Source of the DNA: Holtermannia corniformis
Lineage: Eukaryota; Basidiomycota; Tremellomycetes; Holtermanniales
Assembly: GCA_001599935.1 (NCBI GenBank)
Contig: BCIJ01000009.1
Span: forward strand, 238,226-302,225
DNA: 64,000 nt
Reading direction: 5' to 3'
A model generated the notes under the pieces. The model was not told the origin of the DNA and made no database searches. It worked only from the letters and a program-made list of their open reading frames with translations. Position numbers and translations under genes: made by a program. Below are positions 20,601-31,327 of the stretch, in pieces (position 1 is the first letter of the stretch; each line of letters starts with the position of its first letter).

Positions 20601-22469
20601 TGACGATCTCAACGCAGACCATGCGTGCTTTGCTGTCACCTCGAGTAGTCGACCTCATCTCGCGCTTTGTAGACTGCAGGACAAGGATTAGGATCAGGAT
20701 CAATTTAGAGGTGTCGACTCTGGACTTACGTGTGGCGATGGCTCGTGCTTGACCCTTGGGGTTCGAGTGACGCCGCCTACTTGAGTTGCGAGCGGCGATG
20801 CTTGTGACACGCCCTTACGACGCTCAGCGCTGGCGTTGACAGCCCGACGAGTGCTTGAACTCGGCATCTCATGTTTGATGTGCTGTGGCCAAGTCTCGAT
20901 TGCACCGCCCGGTTTCGGCAAAGCGTAGAAGCCTTTCTCAGGCCGCTTACGTAGCGAGCGCCCCGCAACTGGCCCTATACTGTCAGAGGAATCCAACTGC
21001 TTGGTCACTCGTTGCGAAGGAGGGGTGGGTCTGGGCAACGTCTTCCTTTCACGAAGTACCGCGACGGGTGTTGAGATGCGAGGAGGGACTGCATCTGGGG
21101 GGATGACAGACTGCATCTTGGACGGCTGATCGTCGGTGCCCCCATCCGCCGGAGGCTCGGCTCCTTGCAATCCGAGTCCGGAGGCGTCAACGTAGCCTGG
21201 GTCTTGCCGCTGGCCAGAAGTCCGACTTGTAGACCGGAGCGCATGATGATCAGGAGGATCCGAGGTGCAGACGATAGACGCAGATGACACTGCAGACGCT
21301 GCGCGGATTCTATTCGTGACCTGCGGGAGTGGAATTGCGGTCCTGACCGGAGATGGGGAAAGCGAGAGCACCAAAGGGTCCTCTAGGGATCCGGATCCCC
21401 TACTGTTTCCATACTTCGGGAGCGGGTTCGAGCGCCGAGCTCCGTCTCGAGTTTTTGCGATGCCACTGCGCGGCCGACTCGGGGATGAAAAGTCCAGTTT
21501 ACTTTGTCGCAATGGTTGAGATGACACCTTCCGCAATTCTGGTGGTGGTGGCGAGTCGTCAGTCAGATCAATGATCTGCTTGGACGAGCTCTTGATTGCT
21601 GTGATGACCGTTTCGACCTTTCTTGAACCTGACCTTTGACTGATAGCGAGCGGGTGGCGAGATGACGAGGCAACAGGTTGTGTTGACGTCAGCCTCGGGC
21701 GGGAGTGCGCCGTGAGCGATGGAACGACTGGGCTGATATTAGATGGTCCTGTGACGGATATTTCCTCGACTTCAATCTCCTCGAGTTCAGAGTCCGAGTG
21801 GTCGGGTAGCACTTGTTGAGGCAGGTGAGTCTTGGCTCTAGAAGGCCCAGCGACTCGCCGTTCGCTCGGCGCAGGTGCAGCTTTCTGTCCTGTCAAAGGT
21901 GTTTGAGATGCAGAGGATGATGCTGAGCGGGATTGTGACAGGGGTGCTGTGCATGTCTGGGATGATGACGGTTTGCGGAGATGGGCCGTGCTTGCTTGTT
22001 TACGAAGATGTGTGGAAGCCGAGACCTTTGGGGATGATGCGACGAAAGGGTCGCCTTTGGGGGTGGTAGAGGCCATTCTTGACGGCACGGTAGACTTGAC
22101 CGGTTGAGTGCTGGCGTGTGAAGGCGTAGTGATTGGCCGTGAGGTCGACTGGTGCGATGCTCGGCCAGCCGGTTGACCGAGTCCTGACGAGTGGAGCTTG
22201 CCCTTGCTTCCAGACGATTGGCCTATCGTTGATGCGTGGTATGGACTCGCCATCAACTTCTGAACTCGCGATGGCTTCGCCCTACTCCCGCTGGCAGCCA
22301 AGTCGGCAAAGTCAGGCAGTTCGTCGTCGTTCTCGCTATCACTCCAGGACGACCGACGGTATCCCAATGACTGCGACAGCGGTATATCGCTCTCACCGAC
22401 GTCGATAGCCTTCGCCTTGCCCTTTGCTCTGCTCGATAGAAGGGAGCGACCCGACATGATAGCGGCCAT
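17646..22469 (-). CDS. Large nuclear protein with SIM and helical C-terminus; possible Nse6/SLF2 (CANIN) relative
   Basis: Ten exons give 1454 residues: 22469-20730, 20673-20575, 20530-20162, 20112-19150, 19104-19059, 18983-18882, 18834-18582, 18535-18391, 18339-17880, 17833-17646. All splice phases agree. Residues 1-700 are disordered, Ser/Pro-rich and basic-acidic, with a textbook SUMO-interaction motif KQIIDLTDDS and the acidic ELEEIEVEEI. A charged coiled-coil-like region follows (KELASLLKQIERKRKAG). The last ~400 residues look like helical repeats (LDVPRLIGLLDGG, VSKWLFECATLSRDTG, LQVLRRAAISFGAA). The arrangement resembles the Smc5/6 loader subunit Nse6/SLF2 with its CANIN domain, but that is a guess. 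Wapl-like and other HEAT proteins are alternatives. The 19104 exon could instead run to a stop at 19015, giving two genes. Confidence 0.6.
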
Positions 22470-22846
22470 CGATTGGCCCTACCTTTCCGGCCGCAATGGA
22501 TCACCGTCTTGCAAGAGCAAGTCCTCGCCAACACGATCTCGAGTGATCGTTGGCGAGCCCTGCAGCTTCCTGTCGACCTCTCGACTGCCTTGCTTGGCGA
22601 GAGCGCGCCCGTAATGAGTACAAACAAACGCGTGGTGGAAGAGGTTAATCTCAGCTGGTCCGTCATCGCCACGTCATTCGGTCGCGGCTTCGAGGCGCTA
22701 TTGGGTCGCAAGCTGCTCAGCTCGCGAGCAAGGTTGAAGTGACGCAGGTGCAGGCCATACATATCCAGTATACACATCATACACTGCAAGCACAGAGATT
22801 GCCAGTTCTGAACATTTGCGGCCCATTGCCCAAAATCCTAACATGC
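22470..22846. promoter_or_regulatory. Promoter of the large nuclear protein gene
   Basis: Lies between the start of the 17646-22469 gene and the end of the MFS gene. A forward frame at 22473-22742 with good codon bias but no ATG at its head crosses it (listed separately). Confidence 0.35.
22473..22742 (+). CDS. Unplaced forward coding segment (89 codons)
   Basis: Open frame with C/G-ending codons typical of this genome: PQWITVLQEQVLANTISSDR, then LPVDLSTALLG, VVEEVNLSWSVIATSFGRG and a stop at 22742. There is no ATG before 22617 in this frame, so an upstream exon would be needed. None is evident without overlapping the start of the minus-strand neighbour. The helix-then-strand order has a faint COMM-domain feel, not enough for a call. 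Confidence 0.25.
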   Translation: MALPFRPQWITVLQEQVLANTISSDRWRALQLPVDLSTALLGESAPVMSTNKRVVEEVNLSWSVIATSFGRGFEALLGRKLLSSRARLK

Positions 22847-24700
22847 CTAGATCTCCTCATGACGCGGCTCGGCTGCCAGCTGACCCTTGGCACGCGCAGC
22901 AGCCAGGTTAGCCTCGGCGTCGATGGCGGCGATCGGGTATTTGTGCGTCAGGTACTTGATGACCTGAGCGAGGATGCCGGCGACAAACACAAAGGCCGTC
23001 GTCGCGGCGAAGCCCTGGGTGTAGCGAGGCTTGTCCCTGGCGGGCCACAGGAAGACACCGTAGATACTGTGCGGTGATGAGTATTGATTGTTCGAAAGGA
23101 TACTCAGCGCCACTCACCTAGCAGAGTTACCGAGAGCGTTGACGATGGCAATGCAGCCGGCGCGCTTGGCCGCAGGCGTCGACATGACGTTGGGCACCCA
23201 CATGAGCGTGAGGGGTGGCATGGCGTAGACGGCTCCAAAGGCGATGATGAGCAAGCCGTACTTGACGTTGAGGTTGTTGACGACGTTGACAATGATGAAG
23301 CAGATGCCAGCAATGACCGAGGCAAGAGTGATGTAGTTTGCGCGTTCCTGGCGGTAGTCGGACGCGAAGCAGAAGACGAGAATACTGTAGGTCTGTCAGC
23401 CATGCCGAACAGAGCCTCCGGTTTGACTCACAAGACAAAGGCAGAAGCGTAAAGAGGGATTGTGTGGTACTGAGCGTTGTAGCCCTTGTAGCCAAGCTGA
23501 GCGACCAAGGTCGGGACAAAGTACTGGATCGTCTCTGTGCCTGTCAGTTGTCGCTCTTGCGCTTCACAACGGGCACTCACGGGCACCGGTGACCATCATG
23601 TAGGTGACGACGAAGAGCCAAGTGCGCTGGCGTTGAGTAAGCACGCGTTTGATTTCCTTGCACGTAGACGTACCCAGTCGCGAATGGCGAGCATAGCAGC
23701 CGCGCCGTGGCCCATGTGACCGCCAGCCTCGCCTTGAGTGTCGGCAATGTTGTCGTAGGCGAGACGCTGCGAGGCAAGGAAGCGCTCCTCGGGAGTCAAC
23801 CACATGGTAGTGCCGGGCCAGTCGGGGAGGATCTTCCAGGTAAAGAGCGCAGCGAACGAGCTAGCAGCACCTTCGATGATGAGCAGCCAGCTGTCGTACT
23901 GTCAGCTTTGCAGCGCAGAGCTCGCGGGGTACACCCACCGCCAGCCACGGATGCCAAGCGCGCCGTCCAAGTGTTGCGTGATGACACCGGCCAAGAGACC
24001 CGAGAAAGCGCCCGAGATAGCGGTAGCAGTGTAGTAAATGGCGAAGCGCTTGGCCAGCTCGTGCTTCTTGTACCAAGAAGACAGGTAGAATGCGACACCG
24101 GGAGCGAAACCAGCTTCGGTGATACCGAGGATGAGGCGCACGGCGGCGAGCTCCTTCCAGTTTTGCACGGCACCCATACAAGCGGCGACTGCACCCCAGA
24201 CGAAGCAGAGCCCGCTGAGGTAGAGCGAGGGTCGGACACGGGTGAGGAGGAGGTTGAGTGGCAATTCGAAGACGACACTGCAGGCGAGTTAGGTAACCTC
24301 CCGATCGCCAGAGCTCAAACGTACTAGGTCACGAAGAAGAGGAGGAGCACGACACTGTATTGTGTCGACGTGAGGGCAAAGTCGGCTTCAAGACCGCCGG
24401 TCTTGGCGTTGCCGATGTTGGCTCGGTCGAGGTAGCTGAGAGTGTACAAAAGCCAGATGGTCGGCTGTAAAACCGTCAGCCTTGCCCAGACAGCCGAGCG
24501 AGGCCGGCTACCCCAAGAGGCCCTGAGAAAAGTTCACTCACCACAATGCGACGATCGATGCGCTTTAGCAGTCGTTTCTCGGCGTCAGAGCCAGGGACGT
24601 AGCTCGCGAGCGCCGCAGGCTCAGACGGGCTTCTAGCGCCATCCTCTCGCCACTCGTGTGCCTCCTTGCTGTCGGCATCATAGTGCGCCTGGTGGCTCAT
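22847..24700 (-). CDS. MFS transporter, anion:cation symporter (Dal5/Tna1-type)
   Basis: Plasma-membrane permease of the allantoate/nicotinate-type ACS family, roughly 500 residues over several short introns. After a hydrophilic N-terminus (KRLLKRIDRRIV), the family signature WLLYTLSYLDRANIGNAKT is present in helix 1. Other landmarks are VFELPLNLLL, AAVRLILGITEAGFAPGVAF, YYTATAISGAFSGLLAG, GIRGWRWLFIIEG, and the second-half helices with VNVVNNLNVKYGLLIIAFGA. About 12 membrane segments can be traced. Substrate cannot be told from sequence; carboxylates, vitamins and ureides are known for relatives. It is divergent from the aldolase-like gene, and a Zn2Cys6 gene follows that one. Confidence 0.88.
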
Positions 24701-25162
24701 ATTGTCGATCCTTGACTGTCGTATACGTTGGAGCGCCGCGTCCGGGAGTGCGTCAGTGGTCGATTAGCGGGACCTCTGGTGTCTTGGAAGAAAGAAGCTT
24801 GATGGCCGTTGTGGACCGCCTTTAGTACGACCCCATCGCCCCGAGGGCCTCCAGACTGGTCCCCCGAAGACGAGTTTGCAAGTCCGAAGGCCCGCTCAAT
24901 GAACCCTGGCGACCTTCCCAAAGGGCTAATGCGGGACATGTGTTCGGGGTCACATGGCCAAAGGATGGACTGATACGGGCCCGCGTTGACGACGGCCCGA
25001 TGGATCGAGGACTGCCGTAAGATCTCGGCCCACGACCCGGTAATAGACCCGGCACCGTCGGCAGCTCAAGTGCATGGCGGATGGCAGCTGGAGATGTGAG
25101 CGCGAGTACAAACCAGACGGACCTCTTTGCAGCTCACTTTGTACATTCAGACAACCACTACA
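24701..25162. promoter_or_regulatory. Divergent promoter, MFS transporter / aldolase-like gene
   Basis: A 462-base gap between two start codons, with no gene in it. The shared upstream region makes co-regulation possible. Several CGG triplets occur, as expected for Zn2Cys6 targets, but in GC-rich DNA this is weak. Confidence 0.4.
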
Positions 25163-26283
25163 ATGCCTGCGCAGACTCCTCAGAACAACTTGACTCTCTC
25201 GATCCTCGACAAGGCCGAGAAGGGACGCTGTGAGTTGTGCGAAGCGCGCGCACTCGTCCAGAGGGCTAATGGGTTTCGGTAGACGGTATCATTGCGCAGA
25301 CCTGCTATGATGCTCAGTCTGCTGTTGCGCTGGTTCGTGCGGCCGAGCGCCAAAAGTCTCCGGCCATTCTGCAACTGTTCCCCATCACTCTTGCCTACGG
25401 CGGTGGACCATTCTTGCAGTACTGTTTGACACTGTATGCCACTCGTCGGGCTGGGTGGACATGGTGCTGACAAGGGCTTCAGTGCGCATTCTGCGTCTGT
25501 ACCTATCTCGGTGCATCTCGACCATGCCACCGACCCTGAGCACCTCGAGCTTGCGTTGAGCCTCGCAGAGCAAGGTATCGCCTTTGACAGCATCATGGTT
25601 GATGCCAGTCATGCCGAGGTACATTGCACGTCCCAGGCTCAACCACTGCTGACAACGCCAGACCGACGAGGAGAACATTGCCATCGCCGTGCCCTACATC
25701 GAGCGTGCTACCAAGGCCGGTGTAGCGACCGAAGTCGAGCTCGGCCGACTCGAGGGCGGTGAAGCCGGTCTACGGATGATCTCGGACGCCAAGTTGACCG
25801 ACCCGGACAAGGCCGAAACCTTCATCAAACAGTCCGTGCTTGCTCTCGGCCCGTGCTGCCGCTAACGATGCTTCGTTCACAGGACTGGCGCCCTGATCCT
25901 CGCTCCGTCCATCGGTAACCTGCACGGCGAGTACATCAACCCGCCAAACTTCAAGCAGTCGATGTGAGTTGGAGGCGACGCAAGGGAGTAAGAACGCTAA
26001 CGTCAACAGTCTTCAAGAGCTGCAGAAGCGATTCGAGGGCCGGCCACCCTACATCTGCTTGCACGGCACCGACACTTTGTCTGATGCCCTGTTCACCGAG
26101 TGTATCGAGAACGGCGTTACCAAGATCAACGTCAACTCGTGGGCGCGAGACCCATACGCCAAGGCTCTTGCCGAGGGTCTGCTGAGCGGTGCATTCCCCG
26201 ATGCCGTCGAGGCTGCGACCGAGGCCGCCGCTCAAGCCATCGAGCGCTTCATGATCCTCTTCAAGAGCTCCGGCAAGGCTTAG
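25163..26283 (+). CDS. Class II (fructose/tagatose-bisphosphate-type) aldolase-like protein
   Basis: Six exons give 287 residues. Zinc-aldolase fold landmarks are present in order: SVHLDHATDPEHLEL (metal-binding His), MVDASHAETDEENIAIA, VELGRLEGGEAG, and APSIGNLHGEY with the second metal His. Then ICLHGTDTLSDALF sits at the place of the usual HGGSG motif, and KINVNSWARDPYAKAL near the end. Length and order match the family of ketose-bisphosphate aldolases used in sugar catabolism. This is not the glycolytic yeast-type FBA, which is about 360 residues. The altered HGTDTL motif suggests a different phosphate-binding mode or substrate. It converges with the Zn2Cys6 gene (86 bases). Confidence 0.82.
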
Positions 26284-26369
26284 TCTGTGTTTCCATAGCC
26301 TGTAAACATATGCTGGACGATACATGCAAATCTACGCAAACATTTCAGAGATACAACGGTTCGCGAACG

Positions 26370-29300
26370 TTAGGTCGGAAATGGGTAGCCGTTGGCCGGC
26401 TGAGCGCCCTCGGCAGGCATGATTCGACCAAAGTACTGGCCCCAGCTATCCCAGTCGAAGCTGGCCATAGGCAGACCTTCGAGCAGACCCTGCTCAAAGT
26501 ATGCGCTCTGGTCGAACGGCGGGTTCGCCAGCTATACCGTCAGCCACGTTGTCCTCAACCTGGTTAAACTCACATTCTCATCGAGCAAGTTCATCACGGT
26601 CGTGTCATTCCGGCTGGGATCGAACCCGCCTTCGACGTTGTGATCGATCTGAGGATTGACGTTGCCAACACCGCCTTGTACGCTCTGCAGCAGCTGGTCA
26701 TACTGGGCCTGGTATTGCTCTGCACTCTGCGGTCCAAAGGTGCCAGGCTGAGCTTGATGCGCCATTGTCCTGTTGGTGTATTCGTCCCGCGTCATGATGA
26801 TATGTTGCGGTACGTCTGGCCCAGCGTTCTCGCGGTGCGCGGCGTCTTTGGCGATGAAGACGCCTCCACCAGGTTTGGAAGCGTCCTTTTCGAAGACGAG
26901 GTCTTTCCATACCGTCTGCTGGCGGCTCTTGGACGACACACCTGGCGTTGGGTTCAGTGCGGTTGGGCCTTCTTCATCCGCCGTCGTCTTGAGCGCCGCA
27001 GCGTGCAGTAAAGTCATGGTCTCGCATGTCTGTACGTCGTCAACACCACTGCACACGGCCAAACGCAAGAAAACACACCTTTCGTCGTATGCTCATTTGA
27101 TCTACTACAACTGTCAGCCATGCAAGAGCACCGCAAATGTCACGTACCCGGCTGGACTGCAGTTTCCCACCGGTGCACAACGTCTTTCACAATGCGAAGC
27201 ATATCGAGCGCATCTGGATCCCGTCGTCGTGCCCAGGTATGGTACTGGATCAAGGCACAGTTTGTCGCAGTGTACGGGAAGATGAAGAGCGTGTCGAGAG
27301 CGTCGTCGTGCTTGTCGAGCCAGAGGATGGACTCTTTCGACCATTCGTACAGCTGGGTCCAGCGCTTGATGTCGAGTGCGAACTTGAGGTGGGCGGGGCA
27401 CGTGTACGAGATGCGCATGAAAACGCGCCAGAAGAGGAACTGCAGAGCGGCGTGGGCCATATGCAGGAGGCCTGTACGTGTTAGTCAAGGACGAGGACAG
27501 CTGGGACAAGACGTGCCGGCGCCAAGACTGCTCTCGATGCCTTTGAACACGAGTTCCTCTGGTAGGTTATCCTTCCAAGCCGTGATATCGGCCAATAGCG
27601 TCTCGAGCTCCTGGTCCGTCGTATGCTTGAGGCCTGTTGGGCTATAGATCGTCTTCAACACCCGGCCGACTGCCCAAGTCAGCTCGACATGCTCACACGA
27701 CAGGTGCGAGACGAACCAAGGATACTCAACCGCAGCATCTCGCCAATCTGTGAATGAACACGGTTCGATGGAACGGCCCACGTTGATGGGTCTTGATCTG
27801 GCAGGATCTCGTACGGCGCCGGGAGCAGCACATCGCAATCTAATAGATCCACGAGGAGTGGGACTCCGAGAGCGGCCCCGTACCTGAGCGCTGTCAGCGT
27901 TGAGCTGAGGAAGCGATGCAGCCTCACCATCGGTCCATGATCACACAAGTGGCCCAGACTCTTCGCCGAAGCTCGAGCTGGAACAGATCCTCGGCCGTTT
28001 GCGCGCGGTTCGTCGTTTCTCTGTGCAGACCGAGATCTTGCGCCTAGACCCATGTTTAGCTACGAGGACCATCGACAGAGCTGTACTGACCATTCGGATT
28101 GCTGCGGCTGTTCTTGTGAGCGCCGCCGATGCCGTCGAAGCCGTCGGCTGGGCATGTAGATCGCCTACTTGCGAGATGACAAGCTGCAAGCTCGTCAGCA
28201 GCCGTCAACCCATACAGCATAGCACTGACCAACGCTTGCACGTTCTCCAGCTTTGCGTCACTCAAGACGTCATTCGAGCGGATGATCCCATTAATCATGC
28301 CTCGGACGGCCGAGAACACCTCCCTCGGAACGTTGCGGCGCGTCGCGGCAACGCCGCAGATGGCATACAGCAAGAATGGGCTCGGGTTCGGTGTGCGCGT
28401 AAAGTCTGCTCTAGAGATGATTGGGAACAGAGGCGAAAGGTGCTCGAAATACGAGTTGACGAGCATGCTGACGAGTTGTGCTGACAGCACGGGCTTGTTC
28501 AGAAGCGTATGCGCTGCTGATGGATTGGCTGGGTCTGGCGGGGTTCCTGCGCCGTTGGGCACATCGCTGCGCGGTGGAGCATTGACACGAATCACGCCGT
28601 TGCCGTCTGCCGTGATCTCCCAGCTGTTGTGGTGTTTGAGATCATACGATTCCGTCGCGGTCGTTGGCAGTGACGCTGTCGAATGCAAAAGGAACGAAAT
28701 AGACGTTGGGCCCTCGACGCGGCCTTGCCATGCTTCTTCGCGCCGTGGCTCGGATCCGGTACTGTCGACTGTATTTGGGCCACGCCCGGGACTGTCCTCG
28801 CTTTGCCGGCTACCAAGGCGCGAAACGACCGACGGGCCGACACTGCGAGGTGCAGTGTACTCTGCGCTGCTCTGTTGCTGCATCTGCTCCTCCACTGCAG
28901 CATGTCAGTTGGAGCTGTTATGCGTGACTGCGATACCCACTCAGACGCTTCTTCTTGAACCGTGTCTCGGTGATCGGCAGGAAGAAGGTGCACTCGAGGT
29001 CGTATTGCTTGCAGTGAGCACATATTGGTTCTGGACCATGTTGGACTGGGTTGGCGGCACTGTTGGGTGACGGTGGAGGTACGAGGATATCGCATCTGAT
29101 CTTCTTTGTGCGCTGTGGGACGTGAGCTCGGCCCACCAAGCCAGTTTGCAGACGTACACAGGCATCGCACGCTCGACCCGTCTTGACGCGCTTTTCCTTG
29201 TCTTTGTCGCGTAACGAGCTGGCGGCAGCGTCACTGTCGTCACCCTGACTCGACTTGCGCTTTGGCTTGTTGGCACCCAAGCCAGCATTCGGGGCCGGAA

Positions 29301-29625
29301 CTAGGGCGGCGCTAGAACCGATCGAAGATCTAGCGACGCCCGACATGGGTCGCGGTGGCGGCGGTGGGTACGAAGGTGGTGAAGCATACTGCGAATGCGA
29401 GCCCTGTGGGAACCAACTCGCTTGACCGTCGGCCGACGAGCTGTGTTGCGTCTGGTACGTCGGGGAAGCAGCCCACTGCTGCGGCTGCTGCTGATCACGA
29501 TAAGTCTGTACAGCAGACTGAGGTGTTCTCGTCTGAGTGGCCGTCATGCCGGGAGGGACCATCGGCAGCGGGATCGGCAAGGTCCACGGCGGCGAGGACG
29601 GCGGCGGCGGGAGCGAGTGGGGCAT
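26370..29625 (-). CDS. Zn(II)2Cys6 transcription factor with fungal-specific domain
   Basis: Nuclear regulator, very roughly 900 residues. The N-terminus is Pro/Gln/Ser-rich. The zinc cluster reads RACDACRTKKIRCD, then ICAHCKQYDLECTFFLPI. The spacing CX2CX6C is normal, but the loop between Cys3 and Cys4 is 23 residues. An intron sits between CDAC and RTKK. The middle-homology domain follows (VLSAQLVSMLVNSYFEHLSP, ICGVAATRRNVPREVF, RRRVWATCVIMDRWYGAALG). The C-terminus is acidic-aromatic (FDWDSWGQYFG). The cluster and its ITETRFKKKR tail recall the Dal81/TamA-like group, which I offer only as a possibility. Its place beside a transporter and an aldolase suggests a pathway regulator. Confidence 0.85.
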
Positions 29626-30163
29626 TATGACCGGCAGCGACGGCGCCTTCGCGCGGGCAGCCGTGGCCGAGACGTTTCGTCAGGTGGACAAAGGGATCGT
29701 CTCCGTTGAGCTGCTGTCGACTTGGCCGGACCGGCGTCAACAAAAGAAGGCAAGCGTTGGCCGACCCAAGGCGGTGTTTGGTCTTGAAAGGAGGCCTGAC
29801 GCGATGCTGGCGATTGGCCTAATGCGCTGAGCTGAGCTGGCGTATAGTATTATACAGAGTGTAGATTGGCGATGATGATGCTGCGATGAGCGCAAGCGCA
29901 CCCTGCGCTGGTCCGTATCTGGTCGTCAGGGCCACTCTGCGCTGCTTGTTGGTTCTCCTAATCGCATTCGCCCGAGTGAAAGGCACGATTAGCGGGACTA
30001 GATTAGTCACCGCGTCGGGTACTTAGTCATGCCAGGTAGGCTCCCGCCTCGGCAATATTGGGTAATACCGCACAGCACTATTAACACCCGCAACCCCTTC
30101 ACCCGTACGCCCTGTCATGCAAGCGTCTGCCGAGAGCATCACTCCATCAATCCACTACCAACA
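29626..30163. promoter_or_regulatory. Divergent promoter, Zn2Cys6 regulator / SKP1
   Basis: 538 bases without a supported gene. Holds the 5' regions of both flanking genes. Confidence 0.4.
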
Positions 30164-31178
30164 ATGGCGACTGTTGCTCCCGCCGCCTCCAAGGCTCAAG
30201 TCATAAAGCTACAGACCTCCGACGAGGAGACGTTTGCCGTCGTAAAAGAAGTGGCCGAGCGCTCGGTGTTGATCAAGAGCATGATTGAGGGTCAGTGGCG
30301 ACTTCCATTGTGCATTTCGCACGGGTTGCTTCTCGTGCACCTGCCGTTTCCTCGGTACGAACAGCTTGTATATGCTGCTGTGTAGGCCAGATGAGATGGC
30401 AGAGTGTACAGACGAACCCAGCGCCGACACGCGTTTCATGTTCGGTACTGTCCTCAACACCCTGTGTCCCGAATCGCAATCACTCACTATCATCAACTCT
30501 CCACCCAGTGACACCGCTGACATCGTCCCCTCACAGACCTCGGCGTGTCCGACAACATCATCCCGCTCCCAAATGTCTCCTCACCCGTTCTTATCAAGGT
30601 TCTCGAATACTGCGAACACCACAAGGCCGACCCGCTCCCAGCCGTCGACTCGGGCAACGACGTCGACGACTCGAGGCGCAAGACGGCCGAGATCTCAGAC
30701 TGGGATGCCAAGTTTATCCAGGTCCGTATGCGCCGGCTTTAGGCTCAAAGGAGGGTCTCGTCCGGGTGCTGACGTAGATGAATTTGTAGGTCGATCAGGA
30801 GATGCTGTTCGAGATCATCTTGGCAGCCAACTATCTCGACATCAAACCATTGCTGTGGGTGGCGTCTCGGCGTGTACAGGCTGGCGCTGATGGATTCACA
30901 GGGATGTTGGTTGCAAGACGGTGGCCAACATGATCAAGGGCAAAACCCCCGAGGAGATCCGCAAGCTCTTCAACATTGTCAACGAGTGAGTTGCTGTCAG
31001 GGCTGGATCTCACTGCACGAGGGGTGCCGCAGAAGTCTTTGCCACGAGCAGCCGGCTGACCCACTTTACAGCTTTACAAAGGAGGAAGAGGACCAGATCC
31101 GCAAGGAGAACGAGTGGGCCGAGGAGTCAGTCGCCTTGATCCCCGACGCATGCTCGCACTAACTCTTGCAGCCGCTGA
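30164..31178 (+). CDS. SKP1: SCF ubiquitin ligase adaptor Skp1
   Basis: Bridges cullin Cul1 to F-box proteins in SCF E3 ligases and also serves kinetochore and V-ATPase assembly complexes. Six exons (30164-30290, 30537-30721, 30790-30854, 30902-30985, 31072-31125, 31172-31178) give 173 residues. Motifs are [14 protein letters not shown], the BTB/POZ-like core [20 protein letters not shown], and the F-box-binding end [53 protein letters not shown]. Intron 1 is 246 bases, unusually long here. The last exon adds only Arg and the stop codon. Single gene with the standard fungal length. Confidence 0.96.
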
Positions 31179-31327
31179 GCCTTGAACCCTCGCATCTCGT
31201 CTATAGCCCGCTGCACTTTCACCCCTTTCGTCCTTTGTAAAGTAGCCCCCGTTGCCTCTGTCGCGGTTCATCGTGGATGGGGCAGGTAGAGTAGTGTATG
31301 ATGAACACAGACATTATCATGTGCATC

